DNA from: CAZHDI01 sp964531285
GTDB taxonomy: Bacteria > Pseudomonadota > Alphaproteobacteria > JAJFIK01
Assembly: GCA_964531285.1 (NCBI GenBank)
Contig: CAZHDI010000082.1
Coordinates: 1 to 15,444, forward strand
Length of the DNA stretch: 15,444 nucleotides
Reading direction: 5' to 3'
Each line of letters starts with the position of its first letter. The first letter of the stretch is position 1. Below the pieces are notes generated by a model. That model worked only from the letters and a program-made list of their open reading frames with translations, did no database searches and was not told the DNA's origin. The position numbers and the translations under genes are program-made. Positions 9,268-15,444 of this stretch are shown here, piece by piece.

Positions 9268-9373
9268 GGCGTGCCTTTCCTCGCCTGGATCGCATTCGAT
9301 AGGGCGGTGTTCTCTACCGTAGATGCTTCCTTTTCGGGAAGCCCTCAGAGCCCTTTTGGAAATAGGGCATCAG

Positions 9374-9401
9374 AACATAAGCGTTGCCGCGTGTGAGCCA
9401 A
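9374..9401 (-). promoter_or_regulatory. Possible panB promoter
   Basis: On the minus strand TTGGCT (9396-9401) and TATGTT (9374-9379) are 16 bases apart in the 226-base divergent gap 9268-9493. Each box matches about four of six consensus bases. It would give a leader of about 100 bases before the panB ATG. I found no convincing opposite-strand promoter for the antiporter in the same gap. Confidence 0.25.
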
Positions 9402-9493
9402 GGCCATCGCCCGCCCCCCCGCGCCGCTCCATATCCCCACGCCGTGGACCGGTGTAGCGTGTCCGCCGGGGCGATTCCGCGAGGGCTGTATCC

Positions 9494-11353
9494 ATGCATG
9501 AATTTGCACTTCTGATTGTGATCGTCGGTATTTTGGGGATCGGCGCCCAATGGGTGGCCTGGCGCACCCAGATTCCGGCGATCGTCCTGCTGCTCGCGGC
9601 GGGTCTGGCCGCCGGGCCCGTGACCGGCGTCATCGCCCCCGAAGCGACTCTGGGCGAGATGCTGCGCCCGCTCGTCGCCATCGCCGTGGCGATCATTCTG
9701 TTCGAGGGCGGGCTGACCCTCAATTTCCGGGATATTGCGGAAACCTCCAGGGCGGTGCGCCGGGTGGTGCTGATCGGCGCGCCGATGGTCTGGGGGCTGG
9801 GCTATCTCGCGGCCCATTATGTCGCCGGCCTTAGTCCGGCCTCGGCAGCGGTGCTGTCCGGCATCATGGTGGTGACCGGACCGACCGTGGTCACGCCGCT
9901 CCTGCGCCAAGCCCGCCTGCCAAGCCGCCCCGCCTCGCTGCTGCGCTGGGAAGCCATCCTGGCGGACCCGGTGGGGGCCCTTTTCGCCGTCTTCGCATTT
10001 GAAATAGCCATGATCGCGGTCTCCGACCACACCGTGGCCGAGATGGCCTGGCGGATCCCCACCGCCCTCGTGGTCGCGCTGGCCGGCGGCTGGGCCATGG
10101 CCCGGGCCGTGGTCTGGCTGTTCACCCGGGGCCATGTTCCCGAATACCTCAAAGTGCCGGTTCTGGTCGTCGGCGTGCTCGCAGCCTTCGAAGGCACCAA
10201 TGCCCTCCTTCATGAAGCGGGTCTGCTGACCGTGACGGTCATGGGCGTAGTGCTCGCCAATTCCCGGATCGCCAGCCTGGATGAAATCCGCCGCTTCAAG
10301 GAAGTCATGACCGTGATGCTGGTCTCGGCGGTGTTCATCCTGCTGTCGGCCACGGTCAGTCTGGACAGCCTTGCCGCCTTCGGCTGGCGGGATTTCGCCT
10401 TCGTCGCCCTGCTGCTGCTGGTCGTCCGTCCACTGATGATCATGAGCACGACGCTGGGTACGCCGCTCACCATCAAGGAGCGGATCCTGTGCGCCTGGAT
10501 CGCGCCGCGCGGGGTCGTCGCCTTCGCGGTCTCGGGCTTTTTCGGCGCCTCGCTGGTCGATGCCGGGATTGCCGATGCCGGACGCCTGGCGCCGCTCGCC
10601 TTTCTGATGGTGGTGGTGACCGTGGTTCTGCACGGTCTGTCCATCCGTCCGCTGTCCCAACTTCTGGGCCTCACCTCCAAGGCGCCCCAGGGCCTGCTGA
10701 TCGTCGGCGCCTCGCGCTGGTCCATCGAACTGGCCACCAAGGCCAAGGAGATGGACCTGCCGGTGCTCATCGCCGATAGCAATTATCTGAAGGTCTCCCG
10801 GGCCAAGCTGGCGGGCATTCCGGTCTATTACGGTGAGATCCTGGCCGAGGCCGCCGAGCACAATCTCGATCTGTCGAGTTACGGCGCGCTCATCGCGGCC
10901 ACCGACAACGACGCCTATAACGCCCTCGTCTGCACCAATCTGGGTCCGGAAATCGGCCGGTCGAACACCTATCAGATCGGCCGCGAGGCGCGCCCCGACG
11001 AGGCGTCCGACAGCCAGGCGGCGGCCCGCCATGACCGCCATGCCCTGGCCTTCACCATTGGCGGGCTCACCCTGTTCCGCAGTGGCCTGACCTATCGCCG
11101 CCTGCATGACCTGCTGCGCGAGGGCTGGGGGTTTCAAAAAACCAAGCTAACCGAGGAATACGATTTCGAGACTTTCCTGAACGACCGCGGTGACGCCGTG
11201 AGCGTGATGTTCGCCATGAAACCGTCGGGCAAGCTGCTGTTCTCGACCACGGCGGAGCGCATCAAGGCCGAACCCGGCGACGTGGTGCTGTCCTTCGCGG
11301 AAATGCCGCCCGTTGACTCAGAGCAAGGCCCGAAGCAGCCGAATCAGGCATAG
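9494..11353 (+). CDS. Cation/proton antiporter, CPA1 type, with TrkA-N-like cytosolic domain
   Basis: The 619-residue protein has about 385 residues of membrane segments followed by a soluble tail. The membrane part has the Na+/H+-exchanger features AIILFEGGLTLNFRDI and VVTGPTVVTPLLRQARL. It also has the transport Asp158 in WEAILADPVGAL, where residue 157 is Ala instead of the Asn typical of the CPA1 'ND' pair. From about residue 400 a Rossmann-like TrkA-N region is seen (LLIVGAS, then ADSN and YYGEILAEAAE), but the GxGxxG loop is degenerate, so nucleotide gating is uncertain. The protein probably exchanges Na+ or K+ for protons at the inner membrane; the cation cannot be told. ATG 9494 has GAGGG nine to thirteen bases upstream. 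A small c-type cytochrome gene follows after 45 bases and may be cotranscribed. Confidence 0.88.
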   Translation: MHEFALLIVIVGILGIGAQWVAWRTQIPAIVLLLAAGLAAGPVTGVIAPEATLGEMLRPLVAIAVAIILFEGGLTLNFRDIAETSRAVRRVVLIGAPMVWGLGYLAAHYVAGLSPASAAVLSGIMVVTGPTVVTPLLRQARLPSRPASLLRWEAILADPVGALFAVFAFEIAMIAVSDHTVAEMAWRIPTALVVALAGGWAMARAVVWLFTRGHVPEYLKVPVLVVGVLAAFEGTNALLHEAGLLTVTVMGVVLANSRIASLDEIRRFKEVMTVMLVSAVFILLSATVSLDSLAAFGWRDFAFVALLLLVVRPLMIMSTTLGTPLTIKERILCAWIAPRGVVAFAVSGFFGASLVDAGIADAGRLAPLAFLMVVVTVVLHGLSIRPLSQLLGLTSKAPQGLLIVGASRWSIELATKAKEMDLPVLIADSNYLKVSRAKLAGIPVYYGEILAEAAEHNLDLSSYGALIAATDNDAYNALVCTNLGPEIGRSNTYQIGREARPDEASDSQAAARHDRHALAFTIGGLTLFRSGLTYRRLHDLLREGWGFQKTKLTEEYDFETFLNDRGDAVSVMFAMKPSGKLLFSTTAERIKAEPGDVVLSFAEMPPVDSEQGPKQPNQA

Positions 11354-11398
11354 AGTGATTCGCATTGTGCCGGGGGGGCGCACGCTGGAGGAAAAGTC

Positions 11399-11803
11399 AT
11401 GGTGCCCAGACTGGTCGTCGCCGTCGTTACGCTGTCCCTGGCGCTGGGCGCCGAAGCGGCGGCAACGCCGATGGACGATGAGGCGGACGCTCCCTTGCCG
11501 TCCGCTTATGCCGGCGGCGATGCGGCGGCCGGCGGCGACATGGCGGGGGCCTTGTGCGCCCGGTGCCATGCGGTGGGACTGACCGGCGAGAGCCCGCTGC
11601 CCGAAGCCCCGCCGTTCCGGACCTTCTCGCAGCTCTGGCCGCTGGAAAGCCTCGATGAAGCGCTGGCCGAGGGCATCATGGTCGGCCATCCGCGCTTTGA
11701 AATGCCGGTGTTCGAGTTCTCCGTGAACGAAGTGGCCGACCTCATGGCCTATCTGGAGAGCATCCAGACCGCGCCCGCCGACGACGCGTCCGACACTGAA
11801 TAA
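11399..11803 (+). CDS. Small exported c-type cytochrome
   Basis: The 134-residue protein starts with a Sec-type signal peptide (VVAVVTLSLALGAEAAA, cleavage probably near residues 20-22), so it should be matured in the periplasm. It has one haem c site, Cys53-Ala-Arg-Cys56-His57. The probable distal Met is Met102 in HPRFEMPVFEF, and a C-terminal helix (VNEVADLMAYLESI) is typical of class I cytochromes c. It likely shuttles electrons, but the partner cannot be read from the sequence. A Pro-rich loop after the haem site and acidic ends (DDEADA; DDASDTE) suggest a soluble protein. A very strong GGAGGA at 11387-11392 supports ATG 11399. It lies between the antiporter and the ABM-fold gene, 16 bases before the latter. 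Confidence 0.88.
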   Translation: MVPRLVVAVVTLSLALGAEAAATPMDDEADAPLPSAYAGGDAAAGGDMAGALCARCHAVGLTGESPLPEAPPFRTFSQLWPLESLDEALAEGIMVGHPRFEMPVFEFSVNEVADLMAYLESIQTAPADDASDTE

Positions 11804-11819
11804 TCCTCAGGAGGCCCGT

Positions 11820-12122
11820 ATGCTGATCGTTGCCGGCGAGATCAAAATAGCACCCGACGATATCGAGAAAGCGCGCGCGCTTGCCGCGGCCATGGTGACA
11901 GAGACCCTCAAAGAGCCGGGCTGTCAGGCCTATAGCTTCGCGGTGGATCTCCTGGAACCCGGCACGGTGCGCCTGTTCGAGCGGTGGGACGATCAGGCCG
12001 CGCTCGATGCCCATTTTCAAACGCCCCATATGGCGGCGTTCAATGCCGGCCTCGCCGAGATCACCATCCTGGGCGCCTCGGTGAAAATCTATGACGTCTC
12101 GGGCGTGCGGGATTTGATGTGA
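11820..12122 (+). CDS. Antibiotic biosynthesis monooxygenase (ABM)/YgiN-like fold protein
   Basis: This 100-residue protein matches the small dimeric alpha+beta-barrel ABM/YgiN family. The visible signs are a first strand (MLIVAGEIKI), a helix (IEKARALAAAMV), the turn KEPGCQAYSF, a strand with RLFERWDDQAALDAHF, and TPHMAAF, which together give the familiar E-x-W...L-x-x-H...P-H-x pattern. Members include quinol monooxygenases, haem-degrading enzymes and proteins of unknown role. No cofactor residues are required by the family, so the reaction cannot be assigned. The perfect AGGAGG at 11809-11814, 5 bases before ATG 11820, predicts strong translation. It is 16 bases downstream of the cytochrome c gene and probably in its operon. 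It converges with the TetR gene, with 7 bases between stops. Confidence 0.85.
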   Translation: MLIVAGEIKIAPDDIEKARALAAAMVTETLKEPGCQAYSFAVDLLEPGTVRLFERWDDQAALDAHFQTPHMAAFNAGLAEITILGASVKIYDVSGVRDLM

Positions 12123-12129
12123 GGCGCGG

Positions 12130-12738
12130 TTAACCTTCACGCTCCGGCGCCAGCAGCCGAACGAACATGTCCGTCAGGTCCGCCGTCATCTTTTCCGGCG
12201 TCGCCAGACCGCGGCGGCAGACTTCCGCACCGCTCATCATCAGACCCGACGCCAATAACGGCATCGTGTTCGGATCGACCTGCCGAGCCAGTCCCAACGC
12301 ACAAAGCCGGTCCATCACCTCCAGGATGGCCGTATCGACCGCGTGGAACGCCTCAACCGCTTCCGGGCCAAGACTTTCAAGACGGGACCGGTCGACGGAC
12401 CCGGCGAGCGGCCCGTCCATGAGCATCTCATCCAGGACCGGTGCGATAACCTTGACCAACGCGGTTCTCAAAGTGGGCTCACGGTCGGGAAGATGATCGA
12501 GGATAAGATCCGCGATCCTGCGTTTAGCGGCATTGATCACGCCGATCCGCAGGGACGGTTTATCCGGGAACGACAAATAGACCGTCCCCACCGCAACGCC
12601 GGCCCGGCGCGCGACCTCTGCCATGCTGGTGTCCTCATAGCCCTTCTCGCGGAAGAGCGCCTGAGCCGCCTCGATCACGAGACTCTTTCGGGCTTCGGGC
12701 GCGCGGCGGCGGAGGGCCGATGGCGTGTCACTGGTCAT
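12130..12738 (-). CDS. TetR/AcrR family transcriptional regulator
   Basis: The 202-residue protein has the N-terminal three-helix DNA-binding domain of TetR repressors: IEAAQALFREKGYEDTSM, then the helix-turn-helix AEVARRAGVAVGTVYLSF followed by the usual PDKPSL. The C-terminal ligand/dimer domain is divergent and rich in hydrophobic residues, so the inducer is unknown. ATG 12738 has only a weak GGA upstream. The gene is divergent from the DUF1349-like gene. The 101-base gap between them holds a perfect 17-bp palindrome of the ATTCA/TGAAT kind often seen in TetR operators, so it probably represses the divergent genes and perhaps itself. That target is inferred from position. Confidence 0.93.
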   Translation of the reverse strand: MTSDTPSALRRRAPEARKSLVIEAAQALFREKGYEDTSMAEVARRAGVAVGTVYLSFPDKPSLRIGVINAAKRRIADLILDHLPDREPTLRTALVKVIAPVLDEMLMDGPLAGSVDRSRLESLGPEAVEAFHAVDTAILEVMDRLCALGLARQVDPNTMPLLASGLMMSGAEVCRRGLATPEKMTADLTDMFVRLLAPEREG

Positions 12739-12767
12739 GCGATCTATCCACGCGGCGCGCCGGCAAA

Positions 12768-12773
12768 TGTCAA
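12768..12773 (-). promoter_or_regulatory. Candidate -35 box for the TetR gene
   Basis: On the minus strand these six bases read a perfect TTGACA, back to back with the rightward TTGACT. Together the two boxes create the perfect inverted repeat GTCAAC-CT-GTTGAC at 12769-12782. No good -10 is seen 16-18 bases on (the best is around TGGATA at 12745-12750), so this is tentative. The 17-bp operator lies just upstream of it and could mediate autoregulation. Confidence 0.4.
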
Positions 12774-12777
12774 CCTG

Positions 12778-12806
12778 TTGACTGAATGATCTTCATTCAT
12801 TATCTC
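12778..12806 (+). promoter_or_regulatory. Candidate sigma-70 promoter of the DUF1349-MBL genes
   Basis: TTGACT (12778-12783, five of six matches to the -35 consensus) is followed after 17 bases by TATCTC (12801-12806, a poor three of six -10). Correct spacing and the embedded operator support it, although the -10 is weak. The resulting leader before ATG 12840 would be only about 25-30 bases. Confidence 0.5.
12783..12799. promoter_or_regulatory. Probable TetR-family operator, perfect 17-bp palindrome
   Basis: TGAATGA and TCATTCA are exact inverted repeats around a 3-base centre TCT. The site lies between the divergent TetR and DUF1349-like genes and fills the spacer of a candidate rightward promoter, so a bound dimer would block RNA polymerase. 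Its length and ATTCA-type half-sites fit TetR-family operators. Binding by this particular regulator is inferred from position. Confidence 0.75.
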
Positions 12807-12839
12807 GTAGGGTAAGGATGACGTAGCGCGGAGGTGCAG

Positions 12840-13772
12840 ATGCGGTGGCTGTTTTGGGTCTTGGGCGGACTGGCCCTCGTGGTGGTGCTCGCCATCATGG
12901 CGTGGCTGAATTTCACCCCGCAGGGGCGCCTGATCGGCAATAGCTACGAGGCCCCGCCTGCGGAGGTGCTGGCCCCCACCGCCCGGTCGGGAGCGCAGGA
13001 TCTGTCGGCGCTCAATGTCGATTTCGCCACGGCCCAGGGGCCTTACGGCGGCCTCACCGAATTGCTGCCCGGCTTGAGCGCCGTGGCAGAGATCGACGGC
13101 GGTCTCTTCCGTGTCCGCGGCGTGCCCGAAAAGGCCGGCTGGTATTCCGACCGGTCCGGACCATTCTACTACCGTGTGGTCTCGGGCGACTTCTTGGTCG
13201 AGACCACTGTGCGCGCCGTGAAGGCAGACGACCCTCAAAGCCGGCCGGAAGGAGCGTTCAACTCGTCCGGCCTCTTGGTGCGCGATGCCAGCAGCAGCAC
13301 CGGCGCCATGCGCTGGCTGATGTACAATATCGGTCAGCAGGCGGAATTTTATGGGACGGAAGCCAAGAGCACCGTACCCGATACCGGGGACTGGCATGTC
13401 CAGAGGCTGGCCGGGTTCACATCCGGCTCGACCCTGTGGCTGACACCGGTACCCGCTGGAGTGAATGGCGCGGCGCTTCGGATCTGCCGCATCGGGGCCG
13501 AATACCGTTTCTTCAAGCGTCTGCCCGGATCTGAGCAATGGATCGAAGAAACCCACATGGCCGGCACCCAAAAGCTTGGCAATGGGGTCAGCGTGGCCAC
13601 GCCAGGTGTTGTCGAGGGCGGCGTGATCCGGTTTATCCGGACTGACATTCCGGATACGGTCCAAGTCGGTTTGATCAACAATCCGGGCATGCCTCCCAAT
13701 GACGGGATGGGCGTCTTTAGCGGCCTGCGCTTTGCGCGGATCGCCGACTTCGCCGCATGCACCCGCGATTGA
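12840..13772 (+). CDS. Membrane-anchored DUF1349/concanavalin A-like protein
   Basis: The 310-residue product starts with one hydrophobic helix (residues about 3-23, WVLGGLALVVVLAIMAW), probably an uncleaved signal anchor placing the rest in the periplasm. The body resembles DUF1349, a jelly-roll of the concanavalin A-like lectin/glucanase superfamily. The matching features are FYYRVVSGDFLVETTV, then NSSGLLVRDASS, WLMYNIGQQ, LRICRIGAEYRFFKR, VQVGLINNPG and VFSGLRFARI near the end. I see no obvious catalytic pair, so binding of a glycan or lipid is as plausible as enzyme activity. ATG 12840 follows GGAGGT (12830-12835) by 4 bases; an in-frame GTG at 12834 lies inside that site and is rejected. 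It is divergent from the TetR gene and 28 bases before the MBL-fold gene, probably in one operon. Confidence 0.75.
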   Translation: MRWLFWVLGGLALVVVLAIMAWLNFTPQGRLIGNSYEAPPAEVLAPTARSGAQDLSALNVDFATAQGPYGGLTELLPGLSAVAEIDGGLFRVRGVPEKAGWYSDRSGPFYYRVVSGDFLVETTVRAVKADDPQSRPEGAFNSSGLLVRDASSSTGAMRWLMYNIGQQAEFYGTEAKSTVPDTGDWHVQRLAGFTSGSTLWLTPVPAGVNGAALRICRIGAEYRFFKRLPGSEQWIEETHMAGTQKLGNGVSVATPGVVEGGVIRFIRTDIPDTVQVGLINNPGMPPNDGMGVFSGLRFARIADFAACTRD

Positions 13773-13800
13773 CCACCGCCGGAAGTGAGTTGACATCGTC

Positions 13801-14778
13801 ATGGCGCGGATCCTGAGACACTGGGGTCGGAACTGCTGGGGAATAAGTTCGGCGATCGCGGTGGTTCTCGCCCTTGCCGCCGCGTTCTGGTGGTATGCGC
13901 TCGATGCGCGCGCGCCGGCCAGCGCCGAGGGTGTATTCGACCTTGAAGCCTGGCGCGCCATGACGGCGGACGACGAGGGCCGGCTGCCGACCGAGATCCG
14001 GCTTGAGATGGTCGGCGGCGATGTGGCGCCGGGCTGGGCCGCCGAAGCGGGCAAGTTCGGCGCCCCCTTCGTGGTGGCCTACACCTCGGTGCAGATTATC
14101 GGTCCGGACACGGACTTGATCCTCGGCGGCGCGGTGGACAAAGCCGGTGTCGCGGCGCTCTCGCAGGGATCCGAAAGCTGGTTCGATGCCGCCGCCTATG
14201 CGCGCATGACCGGGGCGATGACCCAGGCGGATATCGTCACGGTCACCCATGAACATGCCGACCATGTGCTGGGCATCGTGCGCCATCCCCATCCGGCGGC
14301 CATCGCGCCGAAGCTCAGATTGACCCGGCGGCAGCTCGATGGCATGGCCCGGTTCGGTCCCGGCGGCGCCTTGCCGGACGCATTCAACATCGTCCGTCCC
14401 TGGACGATCGCCGGGCCGGTTCGCCTTGCACCGGGCGTGATCGCCGCGCCGGCCGAGGGACACTCGCCCGGCACACTGGTATTCTACGTCCGGACACAGA
14501 CGGGGCCGGAGTTTCTCTTCATCGGTGATATCGTCTGGACCATGTCCAACATCGAGACGCTGAAGACGCGGCCCCGGTTCCTCCAATTCCTGATGTTCGA
14601 GCCCAATGAAGAGCGCGATATCGTGTTACGGCAGGTCCGCGCCTTGCGCGACATGCGCGATGGCAATCCCGAATTGATCCTGGTGCCGTCCCACGACCGG
14701 CCCTATCTGGAGGGCCTCATCGAGCGTGGAGTGCTGAAGACGGGTTTTGATCTCCGTACGCCCGGCCCTGTCGGTTGA
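13801..14778 (+). CDS. Membrane-anchored metallo-beta-lactamase fold hydrolase
   Basis: The 325-residue protein has a basic N-terminus and one hydrophobic segment (about residues 14-34, ending WWYALD), so it is probably anchored in the inner membrane with a periplasmic domain. The metal centre of the MBL superfamily is complete: H150-x-H152-x-D154-H155 in THEHADHVLGI, His221 in AEGHSPGT, Asp243 in FIGDIVW and His298 in VPSHDRPY. That is a dinuclear zinc-type site, as in lactonases, glyoxalase II-like enzymes and lipid or phosphodiester hydrolases. The substrate is unknown, and resemblance to acyl-homoserine lactonases is only at the motif level. The start has no good Shine-Dalgarno site (GGAAG about 15 bases upstream), so coupling to the upstream gene is possible. 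It is probably controlled by the divergent TetR protein. Confidence 0.85.
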   Translation: MARILRHWGRNCWGISSAIAVVLALAAAFWWYALDARAPASAEGVFDLEAWRAMTADDEGRLPTEIRLEMVGGDVAPGWAAEAGKFGAPFVVAYTSVQIIGPDTDLILGGAVDKAGVAALSQGSESWFDAAAYARMTGAMTQADIVTVTHEHADHVLGIVRHPHPAAIAPKLRLTRRQLDGMARFGPGGALPDAFNIVRPWTIAGPVRLAPGVIAAPAEGHSPGTLVFYVRTQTGPEFLFIGDIVWTMSNIETLKTRPRFLQFLMFEPNEERDIVLRQVRALRDMRDGNPELILVPSHDRPYLEGLIERGVLKTGFDLRTPGPVG

Positions 14779-14805
14779 TGCCGGTTCCCGCAACGCGGGC
14801 TTCCA

Positions 14806-14827
14806 GGTGAGGGTCCCGCCCCTCACT
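14806..14827. terminator. Candidate bidirectional terminator between the MBL-fold gene and guaA
   Basis: GTGAGGG (14807-14813) and CCCTCAC (14820-14826) form a perfect 7-bp stem with a 6-base loop, extended by a G-T pair, and overlap the guaA stop codon. A second hairpin, CCCGC-AAC-GCGGG at 14787-14799, lies just beside it. Both occupy the 44-base gap between convergent genes, where a two-way terminator is expected. Neither has a clear T-run, so efficiency is uncertain. Confidence 0.45.
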
Positions 14828-15444
14828 CCCACTCGATTGTGCCGGGGGGTTTGGACGTGATGTCATAGACCACGCGGTTGCTGCCCCGGACCTCGTTGAT
14901 GATCCGGGTCGCGGCGCGGCCCAGAAAGGCATGGTCGAAGGGGAAATAGTCCGCGGTCATCCCATCGGTCGAGGTCACCGCCCGCAGGGCGCAGACATGG
15001 TCGTAAGAGCGTTCGTCGCCCATGACGCCGACGGTCTTGACCGGCAGCAGCACGGCGAAGGCCTGCCAGATGGCATCGTACAGTCCGGCATTGCGGATTT
15101 CTTCCAGATAGATCGCATCGGCTTTACGCAGGATCTCGATCTTCTCGGCCGTGATCTCGCCCGGAAGGCGGATCGCAAGGCCCGGACCCGGAAACGGATG
15201 GCGGCCGACAAAACTGTCCGGCAGGCCGAGTTCGCGGCCCAGATCGCGCACTTCATCCTTGAACAGATCGCGCAAGGGCTCCACGAGCTTCATGTTCATG
15301 CGTTCGGGAAGCCCGCCCACATTGTGGTGGGATTTGATGGTCACGGATGGTCCGCCCGCGAAGGACACGCTCTCGATCACATACGGATAGAGCGTGCCCT
15401 GGGCCAGGAAAACAGCCCCGCCGATCTTGCGCGCCTAGTCCTCG
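14823..15444 (-). CDS. guaA: GMP synthase GuaA, C-terminal part (start outside window; in-frame TAG near edge)
   Basis: GuaA makes GMP from XMP with glutamine and ATP. The visible part is the end of the ATP pyrophosphatase domain and the dimerisation domain: KIGGAVFLAQGTLYP, KSHHNVGGLPERM, VGRHPFPGPGLAIR, LRAVTSTDGMTAD and the invariant-looking end SKPPGTIEWE. About 206 codons are in view. Reading frame continuity to the window edge is broken by a TAG at 15435-15437, where relatives usually have Glu. Also, the conserved YPDVIES motif reads YPYVIES here. Everything downstream looks intact and well conserved, which argues for a working gene with a local error or a very recent lesion. A GTG at 15380 is internal to the domain and is not a start. 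The gene converges with the MBL-fold gene. Confidence 0.9.
15435..15437 (-). other. In-frame TAG inside the guaA reading frame
   Basis: On the minus strand the guaA frame reads Glu-Asp-TAG-Ala-Arg-Lys-Ile-Gly-Gly, where GuaA proteins usually have an acidic residue followed by Ala-x-Lys-Ile. A single G-to-T change of GAG would produce it. It sits 8 bases from the window end, so error at a sequence end is a strong alternative to a true nonsense mutation. Confidence 0.85.

Noticed and set aside
9350..9368. GCCCT/AGGGC inverted repeat with a 9-base loop in the divergent gap
   Set aside because: A 5-bp stem with a 9-base loop and no T-run is expected by chance. There is also no reason for a terminator between divergent genes.
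9414..9420. Seven-base C run, and a seven-base G run at 11372-11378, both in gaps
   Set aside because: They are short homopolymers outside genes in GC-rich DNA. There is no sign of phase variation or frameshift in the neighbouring genes.
9314..11137. Very long antisense open frame (about 600 codons) opposite the antiporter gene
   Set aside because: Its translation is low-complexity (Gly, Gln, Asp, His, Arg rich) without any recognisable domain, while the opposite strand encodes a clear transporter. Long antisense frames are expected in GC-rich DNA.
13790..13800. TTGACA just before the MBL-fold start
   Set aside because: There is no room for a -10 box and transcription start before ATG 13801, so it cannot serve this gene as a promoter.
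12744..14054. Leftward open frame of about 430 codons opposite the DUF1349-like gene
   Set aside because: It covers the operator region and the opposite strand's signal-anchor protein with a good ribosome site. Its translation looks compositional.

Overview
The window is GC-rich (roughly two thirds G+C by eye), densely packed bacterial chromosomal DNA. The proteins and the gene order point to an alphaproteobacterium: a radA-cvpA-purF-SDR run, a yfgM/bamB/der envelope-GTPase cluster, and an alphaproteobacterial-looking GuaA C-terminus. The sequence alone does not fix an order or genus. I see no tRNA, rRNA, CRISPR, insertion sequence, prophage or other mobile element. Most of the window is core housekeeping DNA.

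Positions 2-4636 are one rightward block: the C-terminal part of RadA, a CvpA-like membrane protein, PurF (with a complete set of [4Fe-4S] cysteines), a short-chain dehydrogenase whose start overlaps the purF stop, and a TauE/SafE (TSUP) transporter. It meets a leftward block head-on with only 3 bases between stop codons. That block (4640-9267, read right to left) is panB, a YfgM-like membrane-anchored protein, a BamB-like PQQ-propeller lipoprotein and the double GTPase Der. The yfgM-bamB-der order is the same as in E. coli and joins outer-membrane assembly to ribosome assembly.

A 226-base divergent gap (9268-9493) separates panB from a second rightward group: a cation/proton antiporter with a cytosolic nucleotide-binding-like tail, a small periplasmic c-type cytochrome, and a 100-residue antibiotic-biosynthesis-monooxygenase (ABM) fold protein. 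The last two have very strong Shine-Dalgarno sites.

The right end is the accessory-looking part. A TetR-family repressor (leftward) is divergent from two rightward genes: a membrane-anchored DUF1349/concanavalin-A-like protein and a membrane-anchored metallo-beta-lactamase-fold hydrolase. The 101-base gap between them holds a perfect 17-bp palindrome inside a plausible promoter, next to a second palindrome formed by two back-to-back -35 boxes. This looks like a self-contained TetR-regulated envelope module of unknown substrate and is the best candidate for something undescribed.

The window ends inside guaA (leftward, C-terminal part). That fragment has an in-frame TAG 8 bases from the edge, and a Tyr where GuaA normally has Asp. 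Both fit G-to-T changes, so error or damage near a contig end is at least as likely as a real pseudogene.
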